Shown: positions 31,682-38,535, counted from the first letter of the stretch. The stretch: 58,799 bases of DNA from Escherichia albertii NBRC 107761 = DSM 17582 (GCF_000759775.1 NZ_BBMY01000015.1:1-58799); one strand, 5' to 3'. Numbers and translations are program-made. Notes: generated by a model not told the origin, from the sequence alone.

Positions 31682-31725
31682 GGAGCCAATTTGGAGCCAA
31701 TTTGGAGCCAATTTGGAGCCAATTT
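31682..31725. repeat. Four tandem 11-base repeats
   Basis: GGAGCCAATTT occurs four times in perfect tandem, one helical turn per unit. It sits 40 bases after int, and no hairpin would form. Confidence 0.9.
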
Positions 31726-31773
31726 AAACCGCTTAGTTTTATGTTAGAAAAATACATTTAGCTCTCTAACGCC

Positions 31774-31835
31774 CATTATTTAAACTCAGAAGACTCATTA
31801 TTTAAAGTTAGAATACCCATTATTTAAAGTCAGAA
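31774..31835. repeat. Three 18-base repeats at 22-base spacing upstream of alpA
   Basis: Copies start at 31774, 31796 and 31818, with consensus CATTATTTAAAGTCAGAA. The spacing is exactly 22 bases, about two helical turns. This suggests cooperative protein binding on one DNA face, for example a regulator of the alpA promoter or an origin protein. With the 11-base array it accounts for most of the 327-base gap between int and alpA. Confidence 0.85.
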
Positions 31836-31969
31836 GAAAAATAAATAGTTTTTGCTAAATGGCTCTTGACTTATTTTTTTATGATTTTGTATTCTTTTTT
31901 CTATACTTTCACATGTTACCGTCATTTCCATTCAAAAAGTGATATTTTGCTGTCTAGAGGAGAAATAAG

Positions 31970-32161
31970 ATGAGGGCTATTCTTTTAAGACCAGAGGTAA
32001 AGGCCTTGCTACGCATTAAATCTGATTCGACCCTAACGGAGATGGTTAACAAAGGCGGGTTCCCCAAAGGATTCCGTATCGGGCTGCGTCGCATTGGCTG
32101 GTATGAAGATGAGGTACTCGCCTGGTTGAAAGAACGTGAGAGGGAAACTCGTGAAGCGTAA
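31970..32161 (+). CDS. alpA: AlpA-family transcriptional regulator
   Basis: A 63-aa DNA-binding protein of the MerR-like AlpA fold. The first 25 residues form the helix-turn-helix entry (LRPEVKALLRIKSDSTLTEMV), followed by the family motif FPKGFRIGLRRIGWYEDEVLAWL. AGGAG lies 9 bases upstream. In P4-like prophages and PICIs, AlpA-type proteins regulate int and excision or activate the element; the particular target here is inferred. Confidence 0.9.
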   Translation: MRAILLRPEVKALLRIKSDSTLTEMVNKGGFPKGFRIGLRRIGWYEDEVLAWLKERERETREA

Positions 32162-32219
32162 GTGTGATTAACGCTCGCCTGATTACTATCAAGCAACAAG
32201 ACAATTAAGAGAGAACATT

Positions 32220-32324
32220 ATGAATACTGGCAAAAATGCCCAAACAGGGGCAGGTTTTCGTTCAACCATAAAAAATATGGCTGATGTTATTATTCAGTTC
32301 AAACCTTACGAAAGAATCAATTGA
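32220..32324 (+). CDS. Small hypothetical protein of the satellite
   Basis: A 34-codon frame from ATG 32220 with AAGAGAG 8 bases upstream and the sequence start MNTGKNAQTGAGFRS. It lies 58 bases after alpA. The ribosome binding site is its main support. No family recognised. Confidence 0.4.
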   Translation: MNTGKNAQTGAGFRSTIKNMADVIIQFKPYERIN

Positions 32325-32387
32325 ACTAATCGCACTTCCGTTTTAAACGGAAACGTACAATCGCATAGCTTAAACGACAAAAGAAAT

Positions 32388-32984
32388 ATGCTTGTTACAA
32401 ATAAAACAAAGGCGACCGCAGAGGGCCGCCAGAGGACATGTATTAAACTTGAATACATCGCCAACAATGCCATATTTACGGCTGGTGGGCAATGTAATTT
32501 GTATGGTGGACATACCATCAACACATCCGACCACATGAGCAAGAAAACGGGATATACTCCCTGCGCACCTCATAAAACGGGTGTCGGGATTACCACCCCG
32601 CTGGAGTTACAGGCGATACAGACGCGCCAGGCGTCTTTTTTTGTATCGGCGCACGCGCACGCCTTATCAATGGTGGGCTGTATGGGGCTGACTTCGGTCA
32701 GGCTGGTTTCCTGTAACACCAGTTGTGGTAACCCTGTACAGTCCACCGCCAGCGAGCTTACCACCTCCGGCGGTGGGTATATCCCAACGTTACAGGAGGC
32801 TGCCAAATGGCTACTACCCCTACCCTCGAACATTCTCAAAACACATTTATCTGGCGCTTTGTCATCTTTAATCCGACTGATTCCCGTGTTGTTCACGTCG
32901 AGGCATCAACCGAACGAGAAGCGCGTAACTGTTGCCCGTCCGGCTGTGTTGCTGTATTCGCTGCCCGTATTCGTCAGGGGGTGA
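32388..32984 (+). CDS. Ash-like protein of P4-type elements
   Basis: This frame contains the segment typical of the Ash family: a Cys-Ala...KTGVGITTP entry, then QASFFVSAHA, a glycine-rich SMVGCMGLTSVRLVS, then NPVQSTASELTTSGGG. It reads 198 aa from 32388 without a good ribosome binding site. ATG 32535 is a plausible later start. An intrinsic-terminator-like hairpin (32620-32642) lies inside the frame, and the Icd-like gene begins inside its 3' part in another frame, so the real product may be shorter. Part of the conservation could be at the RNA level. Confidence 0.5.
   Translation: MLVTNKTKATAEGRQRTCIKLEYIANNAIFTAGGQCNLYGGHTINTSDHMSKKTGYTPCAPHKTGVGITTPLELQAIQTRQASFFVSAHAHALSMVGCMGLTSVRLVSCNTSCGNPVQSTASELTTSGGGYIPTLQEAAKWLLPLPSNILKTHLSGALSSLIRLIPVLFTSRHQPNEKRVTVARPAVLLYSLPVFVRG
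32620..32642 (+). terminator. Internal terminator-like hairpin in the Ash-like frame
   Basis: AGACGC pairs with GCGTCT around the loop GCCAG, followed by an uninterrupted T tract. Outer bases (GATAC and GTATC) can extend pairing. In P4, lysogeny is kept by RNA-guided premature termination in the leader of the replication operon, and this hairpin lies in the equivalent place. Confidence 0.6.
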
Positions 32985-32995
32985 GGCATGCTTAA
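32807..32995 (+). CDS. Host cell division inhibitor Icd-like protein
   Basis: A 62-aa frame opening MATTPT with AGGAGG 10 bases upstream, and containing the family's IWRFVIFNPTDSRVVHVEASTEREAR and CVAVFAARIRQG blocks. It lies in a different frame from the overlapping Ash-like gene. Icd-like proteins of P1, P4 and related elements are annotated as cell division inhibitors; activity in this member is inferred from family only. Confidence 0.72.
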   Translation: MATTPTLEHSQNTFIWRFVIFNPTDSRVVHVEASTEREARNCCPSGCVAVFAARIRQGVRHA

Positions 32996-33173
32996 GCGAT
33001 TTCAGATAACCGCACGCGCTGTAAATCATCAAGGCCACGTTATTGATAATCAGCAAAACGTGAACGCCACCAGCGTTAATGCAGCTATCGCAATATTGAA
33101 AGAAGAGTTAATCGGCTGTGGGTTCACGCAGGTGATGATCCGTGCCGTAATTGAAGTGGCGACAGTTCATTAA
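32988..33173 (+). CDS. Small hypothetical protein of the satellite
   Basis: A 61-aa frame whose ATG overlaps the end of the Icd-like gene by 8 bases, which indicates coupling. The sequence is mixed, with a hydrophobic C-terminal half and no signal peptide. It resembles small ORFs in the leader operon of P4-like prophages, but no function can be assigned. Confidence 0.6.
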   Translation: MLKRFQITARAVNHQGHVIDNQQNVNATSVNAAIAILKEELIGCGFTQVMIRAVIEVATVH

Positions 33174-33212
33174 TCTCATTAATACAGCTTTAACAAAAAC
33201 GTAATTCGATAA

Positions 33213-33500
33213 ATGAAAGCAAAAAATTCTGGCTTTACTGCCAGCGGTAAAACTCGTCCTGAATTCATGCACGGCGATATTTACCGCGATAAATACGGCA
33301 GCACGGTAATGATTAAGGGCGTGAGTGAACGACGCATGATCTACCGCCGTGAAGGATACGAATATGACTGCGTGATGCCTGTTTATCAGTTCCAGCGTGA
33401 TTTTACGCTGGTGGATCATCGTGAAACCGTAAATCAGAACCGTGCAGCAAGATATATCCGCAAAATCCGCGAAATGCTGGTTACTGGGGGCAAGAAATGA
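33213..33500 (+). CDS. DUF4222-type prophage protein
   Basis: A 95-aa basic protein. Its N-terminal block NSGFTASGKTRPEFMHGDIYRD and the YEYDCVMPVYQFQRDF segment are typical of DUF4222 proteins in enterobacterial prophages and satellites. Function unknown. Its stop overlaps the helicase start (ATGA), placing it in the replication operon. Confidence 0.75.
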   Translation: MKAKNSGFTASGKTRPEFMHGDIYRDKYGSTVMIKGVSERRMIYRREGYEYDCVMPVYQFQRDFTLVDHRETVNQNRAARYIRKIREMLVTGGKK

Positions 33501-35632
33501 AACGCGCACCGAACTTAAAGCACCAGCCAGCCGACAAAATGACGGAGGTTATCATTTTTGCGGGTAGTGATGCGTGGAGCCATGCGAAAGAGTGGCAGGA
33601 ATGGGCAGGTAAGCATATTGCCGCCGACAATGTGCCGCCTGTCGTTCTGTCAGATGAACACCTGAAAGATATTACCGGTTATCAGATTATTGATGATAGC
33701 CGTCAGTGTGTGCGTGTTTACCGCGCAGGGCACATCACTGAACGTAGCCTTACACAGATCGTCACATTGCTGGCTGTGGCTGGCGTGAAGACCGTATACG
33801 AATATGCGGGGATAACTGACACCAGCCCGGCGGATTTATCCGACCAGTTGCCTCGCCTCAAAGACGAATACGAGCGCGGGGAAAGTCTGGTGTTGCCCTT
33901 AAAGAAAAAAATCACAGAAAGCCAGGGCGATGATGAATTAAAACCCCGCGTTGAAAGTCGCGCCGATGGTGTTTTCTGGGTAACGCCCAAAGTTGACAAA
34001 CAGTCAGGCGAAATTATCCGGCCTGAGGCGTGGTTATGTTCCCCGCTTGAACTACTGGGAACGGGAACGATCGGTAAAGAGCATTACCGCGTGATGCGCT
34101 GGAAAAAATTAGCAAATCATGAAGTCATCACAATGGCGATCCCGTGCGGTGGCATTGGCGACCGTGACGGCTGGCGGCTGCTGAAAGATCACGGACTCAA
34201 TGTGACAACCAACGGCAAATACAGGGCTATCCTGGCTGACTGGATGCAGTTAAGCGGAAACCATGAGGAATGGCAGTTAAGCACAACAACGGGGTGGCAT
34301 TTTGGCGCGTACATCATGCCGGACGGTTCAGTCATTGGTGAGTCTGAAAAACCGATCCTGTTTACCGGAAAAACGGCTGCCGTTAATGGTTATTCCGTAG
34401 CAGGAACGACAGAGGGCTGGCGCGATACAGTGGCGCGACTGGCTGGTGGTAATCCGTCCATGATGCTGGGTGTGGCGGTATCGTTATCAGCACCATTAAT
34501 CGGGCTGGTGGGCGCTGACGGCTTCGGGGTACATCTTTTCGAACAATCATCGGCAGGGAAAACCACCACACAGAACATCGCATCAAGTTTATGGGGAGAG
34601 CCGGACGCGCAACGGCTGACTTGGTACGGAACGGCGTTAGGTATCGCCAACGAGGCAGAGGCACACAACGACGGGCTGTTACCCCTGGATGAAATAGGCC
34701 AGGCCGGAAACGCGCGGGAGGTGTCCACATCGGCTTATACGCTGTTTAACGGTTCGGGGAAATTACAGGGGGCGAAGGACGGCGGCAACAGGGAGATAAA
34801 ACACTGGCGAACGGTGGCGATCAGTACCGGAGAAATGGACGTTGAAACATTCCTCAAAAGTGAGGGGATAAAAGTCAAGGCGGGGCAGCTTGTCAGGTTG
34901 CTTAACGTGCCGATGGAGAAGTCTACGCAGTTTCACGAATACAGCACAGGAAAGGCGCACGCAGACGCGTTAAAAGCCGCCTGGACAGAAAACCACGGGG
35001 CGGCGGGTCGTGAATGGATTAAATGGCTGGCAGCCCACCAGCAGGAGGCTAAGGACACGGTAAGGGCGTGCCGTGAACGGTGGCGCAACCTAATACCGGA
35101 GAGCTACGGCGAACAGGTTCATCGCGTAGGGGAACGATTCGCCATACTGGAGGCCGCGCTTGTGCTGTCCGGTCATGTTACGGGCTGGAATGTTCAGACG
35201 TGCTGTGATGCCATTCAGCATAACTTTAATGCCTGGGTGAAGGAGTTCGGCACGGGTAACAAGGAACACAGGCAGATTATTGAACAGGCAGAGGCATTTC
35301 TTACTGCCTACGGCATGAGCAGGTTTGCGCCTGTCAATTATGACCCTGCAAGCCTGCCGATTTCAGAACTGTACGGCTACAGGGAAAGCGAGGGGCGTTA
35401 CGGTGAGCCTGTTTTGTTTTACGTCCTGCCGGAGCCATTTAAATCGCATGTGGCGAAGGGATTTAACAAGGATGCCGTAGCAAGAGCCCTTCACGAAGCC
35501 GGAATGCTGAAAAAGCCAGCCAGCGGGGAAGGATGGCAAATCAGAACACCACGTCTTAAGCACATGAAGGGGGCACGACTAAGGGTGTACGGCCTTTTAC
35601 TTGCACAGGATCATGATGATGAAGGTGGTTAA
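33497..35632 (+). CDS. DUF927 domain replication helicase/ATPase
   Basis: A 711-aa protein, probably the replication initiator/helicase of the element. The DUF927 ATPase region spans about 260-560, with Walker A EQSSAGKTT (349-357) and Walker B LLPLDEIG (394-401, Asp398 Glu399). The C-terminal part (about 600-711) may carry DNA-binding elements. A zinc-finger plus primase module, as in P4 alpha, is not evident in the first 200 residues, so a primase must be elsewhere or come from host or helper. It sits just upstream of an iteron cluster and of ssb, which supports the replication role. Confidence 0.8.
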   Translation: MKRAPNLKHQPADKMTEVIIFAGSDAWSHAKEWQEWAGKHIAADNVPPVVLSDEHLKDITGYQIIDDSRQCVRVYRAGHITERSLTQIVTLLAVAGVKTVYEYAGITDTSPADLSDQLPRLKDEYERGESLVLPLKKKITESQGDDELKPRVESRADGVFWVTPKVDKQSGEIIRPEAWLCSPLELLGTGTIGKEHYRVMRWKKLANHEVITMAIPCGGIGDRDGWRLLKDHGLNVTTNGKYRAILADWMQLSGNHEEWQLSTTTGWHFGAYIMPDGSVIGESEKPILFTGKTAAVNGYSVAGTTEGWRDTVARLAGGNPSMMLGVAVSLSAPLIGLVGADGFGVHLFEQSSAGKTTTQNIASSLWGEPDAQRLTWYGTALGIANEAEAHNDGLLPLDEIGQAGNAREVSTSAYTLFNGSGKLQGAKDGGNREIKHWRTVAISTGEMDVETFLKSEGIKVKAGQLVRLLNVPMEKSTQFHEYSTGKAHADALKAAWTENHGAAGREWIKWLAAHQQEAKDTVRACRERWRNLIPESYGEQVHRVGERFAILEAALVLSGHVTGWNVQTCCDAIQHNFNAWVKEFGTGNKEHRQIIEQAEAFLTAYGMSRFAPVNYDPASLPISELYGYRESEGRYGEPVLFYVLPEPFKSHVAKGFNKDAVARALHEAGMLKKPASGEGWQIRTPRLKHMKGARLRVYGLLLAQDHDDEGG

Positions 35633-35657
35633 TCTCTCGCGTGTAGGTTTAAAGACT

Positions 35658-35792
35658 CTTGTCCCACCTGTCCCAACCTGTGAGAAACACACATAACATA
35701 CTGAATTATATTGGGTAATATCAGAAAAAGTGGGACAAGAGCGGGACAAGTTAAGGTGATTTTGGGACAAGTTAGGAGCATTTTGGGACAAG
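35658..35792. repeat. Iteron cluster 1 (putative replication origin or crr)
   Basis: Inverted copies CTTGTCCCA (35658) and CCTGTCCCA (35667) are abutted. After an AT-rich spacer, direct copies TGGGACAAG follow at 35731, 35742 (CGGGACAAG), 35763 and 35784, spaced 11, 21 and 21 bases. This is a protein-binding array with helical phasing next to the helicase gene. Confidence 0.85.
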
Positions 35793-35868
35793 TCAGCAGG
35801 CGTTATTTTTTGCCTGGCTGGTGGACATTAAAAATCCAACCAACATTTAAAACCGGAGAGCAGACAAT

Positions 35869-36294
35869 ATGACGGCACAAATATCAGCTTACGGGCGGCT
35901 GGTGGCTGACCCGCAGTTAAAAACCACCAGCAAGGGAACACCAATGGCGCTGGTGAGTATGGCTGTTCCCCTTCCGTGCAGTCAGGCATATGACGGAACA
36001 GCGACGATGTGGTTATCCGTCCTGGCGTTTGGCAGACAGGCCGATGCACTGGCAAAACACCAGAAAGGCGAACTGGTGAGCGTGGTGGGTAACATGCAGA
36101 TAAGCCAGTGGACAGACCAGAACGGGGAAATGCGGCAGGGCTGGCAGGTCATCGCAGACAGCGTAATCAGTGCGCGAACCGTGCGACCAGGAGGCAGGAA
36201 AGGACAGCAAGGGCAGGCTACTGACGCACTGAACAGGACAAAGCAGCAGACGGGCCAGCAGGATGACCCGTATGAGGACGAAATACCATTTTAA
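35869..36294 (+). CDS. ssb: Single-stranded DNA-binding protein of the satellite
   Basis: A 141-aa SSB. The OB-fold covers about 1-105, a glutamine/glycine-rich linker follows, and the acidic tail DEIPF is the tip that recruits repair and replication partners in host SSB. It would support replication of the element. It starts 76 bases after iteron cluster 1. Confidence 0.9.
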   Translation: MTAQISAYGRLVADPQLKTTSKGTPMALVSMAVPLPCSQAYDGTATMWLSVLAFGRQADALAKHQKGELVSVVGNMQISQWTDQNGEMRQGWQVIADSVISARTVRPGGRKGQQGQATDALNRTKQQTGQQDDPYEDEIPF

Positions 36295-36329
36295 CTGCCA
36301 GTGGATTCACTAACAGAGGTTAACAAATA

Positions 36330-36866
36330 ATGACTACACTGACTATTAGCAGAAAACCGAAAGGCATTTACGGCATACCACAGAAAAAGACACAGACGAC
36401 ACAGCAGCAGGATAAAACCACATCAGCGCATAAAGTGATACCCGGCAATCAGAACGCACAGCAGAGCCGCAAACAGAAGCCCACAGGGGCGACACCGTGG
36501 CGGCATATGACCAAACGCCAAGGCAAAAACCGCAGGCGCGTTAACCGTCTTATTGAACTATGGCCTGAATTATTCAGCCTGGAATCACCGAAGCCGCTTA
36601 AGGTAGGGATATTTGAAGACCTGATACAGGATATTGCCGTCAGGGCGCTGGCTTTTGGGTCAGGGGCATTACGTGCGGCGCTAGCATCTTATGCTCATTC
36701 TCCGCGTTATTACCGTGCCTTAATGGCTGGTGGCGTGCGTTACGATCTGAATAGCCAGCCATGCGGCGAGGTGACACAACAGGAACAGCAGGACGCGGAA
36801 GCACGACTGATGGCACTGAAAGAGAAGCGCAAACGTAAGTCGAACAAGGAGCAAGCTGGCGTATGA
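36330..36866 (+). CDS. ProQ/FinO-family RNA chaperone
   Basis: A 178-aa basic protein. A disordered Gln/Lys-rich N terminus (about 1-60) precedes a ProQ/FinO domain (about 65-155). Family blocks visible are LIELWPELFSLESPKPLKVGIFEDL, LRAALASYAHSPRYYRALMAGGVRYDLNSQPCGEVT and a Lys/Arg-rich tail. FinO/ProQ proteins bind structured RNA and base-pairing sRNAs (FinO blocks F plasmid transfer through FinP). Its RNA partner here is unknown; element antisense RNA or helper/plasmid RNAs are possible. The ATG of the next gene overlaps the stop. Confidence 0.85.
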   Translation: MTTLTISRKPKGIYGIPQKKTQTTQQQDKTTSAHKVIPGNQNAQQSRKQKPTGATPWRHMTKRQGKNRRRVNRLIELWPELFSLESPKPLKVGIFEDLIQDIAVRALAFGSGALRAALASYAHSPRYYRALMAGGVRYDLNSQPCGEVTQQEQQDAEARLMALKEKRKRKSNKEQAGV

Positions 36867-37147
36867 GTATGATTCACGACAGCAAAGCGGAAGATCTGGA
36901 GGCTAAAGGCCTGTACCGGAGAGCGGCGGCCCGATGGGCTGAGGTCATGCAACAGGTGAATACCGATAAGGAGCGCGAACAGGCAGTAAAGCGTCGCGCG
37001 GAATGTATCCACAAGGCAGCACGTTCGCCCGTCATGCTGGATAATTTCGGGGGCTTGAGAGAGGCAGCACACCGCACACAGGCGGATATGGGGATAGAAA
37101 TCGCAAAATCTGTCTGGCGGAACTACCAGACAGACAAGGTTTTATAG
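36863..37147 (+). CDS. PerC-family transcriptional regulator
   Basis: A 94-aa protein whose first half (DSKAEDLEAKGLYRRAAARWAEVM, then the REQAVKRRAECIHKA helix) is the PerC/Pch signature. PerC-like proteins activate virulence genes in pathogenic E. coli, and many prophage copies exist whose targets are unknown. Translation is coupled to the ProQ-like gene by a 4-base overlap. Confidence 0.82.
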   Translation: MSMIHDSKAEDLEAKGLYRRAAARWAEVMQQVNTDKEREQAVKRRAECIHKAARSPVMLDNFGGLREAAHRTQADMGIEIAKSVWRNYQTDKVL

Positions 37148-37212
37148 TGGCAGTTCTGCATTATTTTTTGTGTTATTGAGTTGTAGAGCGTTTCAGGAGT
37201 TTTTTGAATCAC

Positions 37213-37413
37213 ATGAACGTTTCGCTGGTGGATATTCTCGACAAGTTGCAGCCAGGCCGACGCGTGCCAGCTCGCCGCAGTGCCTGGCATCTTCCGTACA
37301 TCGTCTTTCTCGAACGGCGCGGAAACGATTTGATTGCGTTGAATCCCGTCACAGAGGATAGCGTTACGCTATCTCCTGAGAGCCTACTAGCCACAGACTG
37401 GGAGTACTGCTAA
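37213..37413 (+). CDS. Small protein resembling Tad2 (DUF2829)
   Basis: A 66-aa frame from ATG 37213, or 69 aa from a TTG at 37204 that is closer to AGGAG. The opening LVDILDKLQPGRRVPARRSAW and the ending SPESLLATDWEYC match the usual DUF2829 layout: a helix with ALxxLxxGxxVxRxxW, beta strands, then a terminal LLAxDW block. Tad2 proteins sequester a signalling nucleotide of the Thoeris defence system. The assignment rests on by-eye motif similarity only; the central strands are divergent. Confidence 0.5.
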   Translation: MNVSLVDILDKLQPGRRVPARRSAWHLPYIVFLERRGNDLIALNPVTEDSVTLSPESLLATDWEYC

Positions 37414-37459
37414 ACACAAACGCATCGAGGGTGCTGGCGTGTTGCCAGCCCCACCCCAT

Positions 37460-37684
37460 CCGAAATGATCCCCCAAAAAGTGCAAAATGATCCCCCATTA
37501 ACGAACAGAAAACAAACAAATAAAGAACAACAAATGAGCATTATTTGCAATTCTTGACAAAACCCCCCCCTATTTATAACCCTACCAAATTTAAAATTAC
37601 ATCTACAAAACAATAAGTTACAAAATCACCAACGGATCATTTCGGAAAAAACGGTTAGTGCCTTTTTCGAAAGGGGATCATTTT
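37460..37684. repeat. Four-site AATGATCC array
   Basis: CCGAAATGATCC (37460-37471) has a perfect 12-base inverse at 37634-37645. AAAATGATCCCC (37484-37495) has a perfect 12-base inverse at 37673-37684. The order is left, left, right, right around an A-rich segment that contains a TTGACA at 37554 and a C8 run. It could be an operator set, partition site or packaging recognition site. Confidence 0.75.
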
Positions 37685-37949
37685 GTTGCTTAAACTCATA
37701 TGCGGATTACATATCAATACGCTAGTGATAGCCGTTCTTGAATGCCACAGAAACGCGCTGTAATCGATTCTGGCGCAATTAGCTGTGCTAGCTAATGATT
37801 TCCTATCTGGGGATGTTGCGCACGTCTGGATTGCGTTACCACCGAAGATTGTGCGCGTATGGTGGCTGTTACGGTGGCCTCCCGACAACGCAAAATTGCG
37901 GCGGCACTGTCGGTTTACCGCGCTAACACGGCTTGATTCACTCGCTCGA
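37685..37949. other. Gene-free DNA of the satellite right arm
   Basis: No frame here has a credible start, ribosome binding site or recognisable family. Only short overlapping frames on both strands occur. It lies between the AATGATCC array and iteron cluster 2. Confidence 0.5.
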
Positions 37950-38072
37950 CTTGTCCCACCTCCCCCCCAACTTGTCCCAAAACAGCCTGGACTCGTCCCA
38001 CTTTACCTAATTTATTTTTAACAAAATCAATTTGTTAGGTGCTAGTGGGACAGGCGGGACAGGTGGGACGGG
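37950..38072. repeat. Iteron cluster 2, mirror image of cluster 1
   Basis: CTTGTCCCA copies at 37950, 37971 and 37992 (the last CTCGTCCCA) lie at exact 21-base spacing. After an AT-rich spacer with a TAACAAA...TTTGTTA inverted repeat, three abutted TGGGAC units follow at 38046, 38055 and 38064. Read on the minus strand, this is the architecture of cluster 1. Confidence 0.85.
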
Positions 38073-38140
38073 TGGTTTTGTATATATATACGAAAAATTG
38101 CATTCAGGAGGGGGGGCGAAATTCCTGCAATCCATTACTT

Positions 38141-38254
38141 ATGGAACTGTCCGCCCCGTCAAATTTTTACGCCCGCGCAATTAAAAAAATGCGTCACGCT
38201 GGTGGGCATGATGCCGATATGCTTGTCGGGTTCAGCTTTTTAAGGCGGCTGTAG
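38141..38254 (+). CDS. Possible small satellite ORF
   Basis: A 37-codon frame starting MELSAPSNFYARAIKKM between iteron cluster 2 and the right end. No good ribosome binding site is visible, but the peptide is basic and amphipathic, and there is little else in 38073-38434. Listed as a weak candidate only. Confidence 0.2.
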   Translation: MELSAPSNFYARAIKKMRHAGGHDADMLVGFSFLRRL

Positions 38255-38350
38255 ATGTCAGGTTATCCGTGCTTATCCACCAGCCAGCTTCATAGCGGAT
38301 AGCAGGAAAATGATAACGGTTAAAGCTGTACATTTTTGCAGCAAATTATT

Positions 38351-38361
38351 TTAGTTATACG
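38351..38361 (+). other. Putative integrase arm site (right)
   Basis: TTAGTTATACG is identical to the copy at 30325-30335 and lies 74 bases before the right att core. Confidence 0.45.
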
Positions 38362-38434
38362 TTTGGATATACAATTTCAAAACTCAATTAATCTACATCT
38401 TTAAAATCATGCAGTTACAGGCTCAATTAAACTA

Positions 38435-38444
38435 CTCTCGTGCC
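38435..38444 (+). other. attR core (right copy of 10-base direct repeat)
   Basis: CTCTCGTGCC is identical to the proL segment at 30177-30186. Host-like sequence, including a strong terminator, resumes right after it. Confidence 0.75.
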
Positions 38445-38449
38445 AAGAA

Positions 38450-38475
38450 AACCAACCGTAAAGGTTGGTTTTTTT
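38450..38475 (+). terminator. Displaced native proL terminator
   Basis: AACCAACC pairs with GGTTGGTT and is followed by T5. It matches what I recall of the terminator following proL in E. coli. Confidence 0.8.
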
Positions 38476-38495
38476 ATGCCTGCTATCTGTTCAGA

Positions 38496-38526
38496 AAACA
38501 GACCACGCCAAAACGCGGCCTGTTTA
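38496..38526 (-). terminator. yejO terminator
   Basis: An imperfect GC-rich inverted repeat, AACAGGCCGCG with the CGTGGTCTGTT half on the minus strand, is followed by TTC and located 10 bases past the yejO stop. Confidence 0.55.
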
Positions 38527-38535
38527 TATTCGGCA

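Larger units (their letters stand above)
30177..38444 (+). mobile_element. Integrated P4/PICI-like phage satellite at proL
   Basis: Boundaries are set by a 10-base direct repeat CTCTCGTGCC inside proL (30177-30186) and at 38435-38444. After the right copy comes a strong terminator that looks like the native proL terminator, displaced by 8.26 kb. Gene order is integrase, AlpA regulator, Ash/Icd-like pair, small ORFs, DUF927 helicase, SSB, ProQ-like, PerC-like and a Tad2-like protein. No capsid, tail, terminase, Sid, Delta or Psu genes are seen. It could be a P4-like satellite, a PICI lacking packaging genes, or a decayed element. Confidence 0.88.

Noticed and set aside
32743..32776. CCACCGCC/GGCGGTGG inverted repeat as a separate terminator
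   Set aside because: An 18-base loop and no T tract after it make termination unlikely; it is only mentioned as possible leader structure.
37554..37580. Promoter TTGACA with TATAAC in the satellite right arm
   Set aside because: The spacer is only 15 bases and no gene follows within reach.
37785..38021. 78-aa frame in the satellite right arm
   Set aside because: It lacks a ribosome binding site, runs through iteron cluster 2, and resembles no family.
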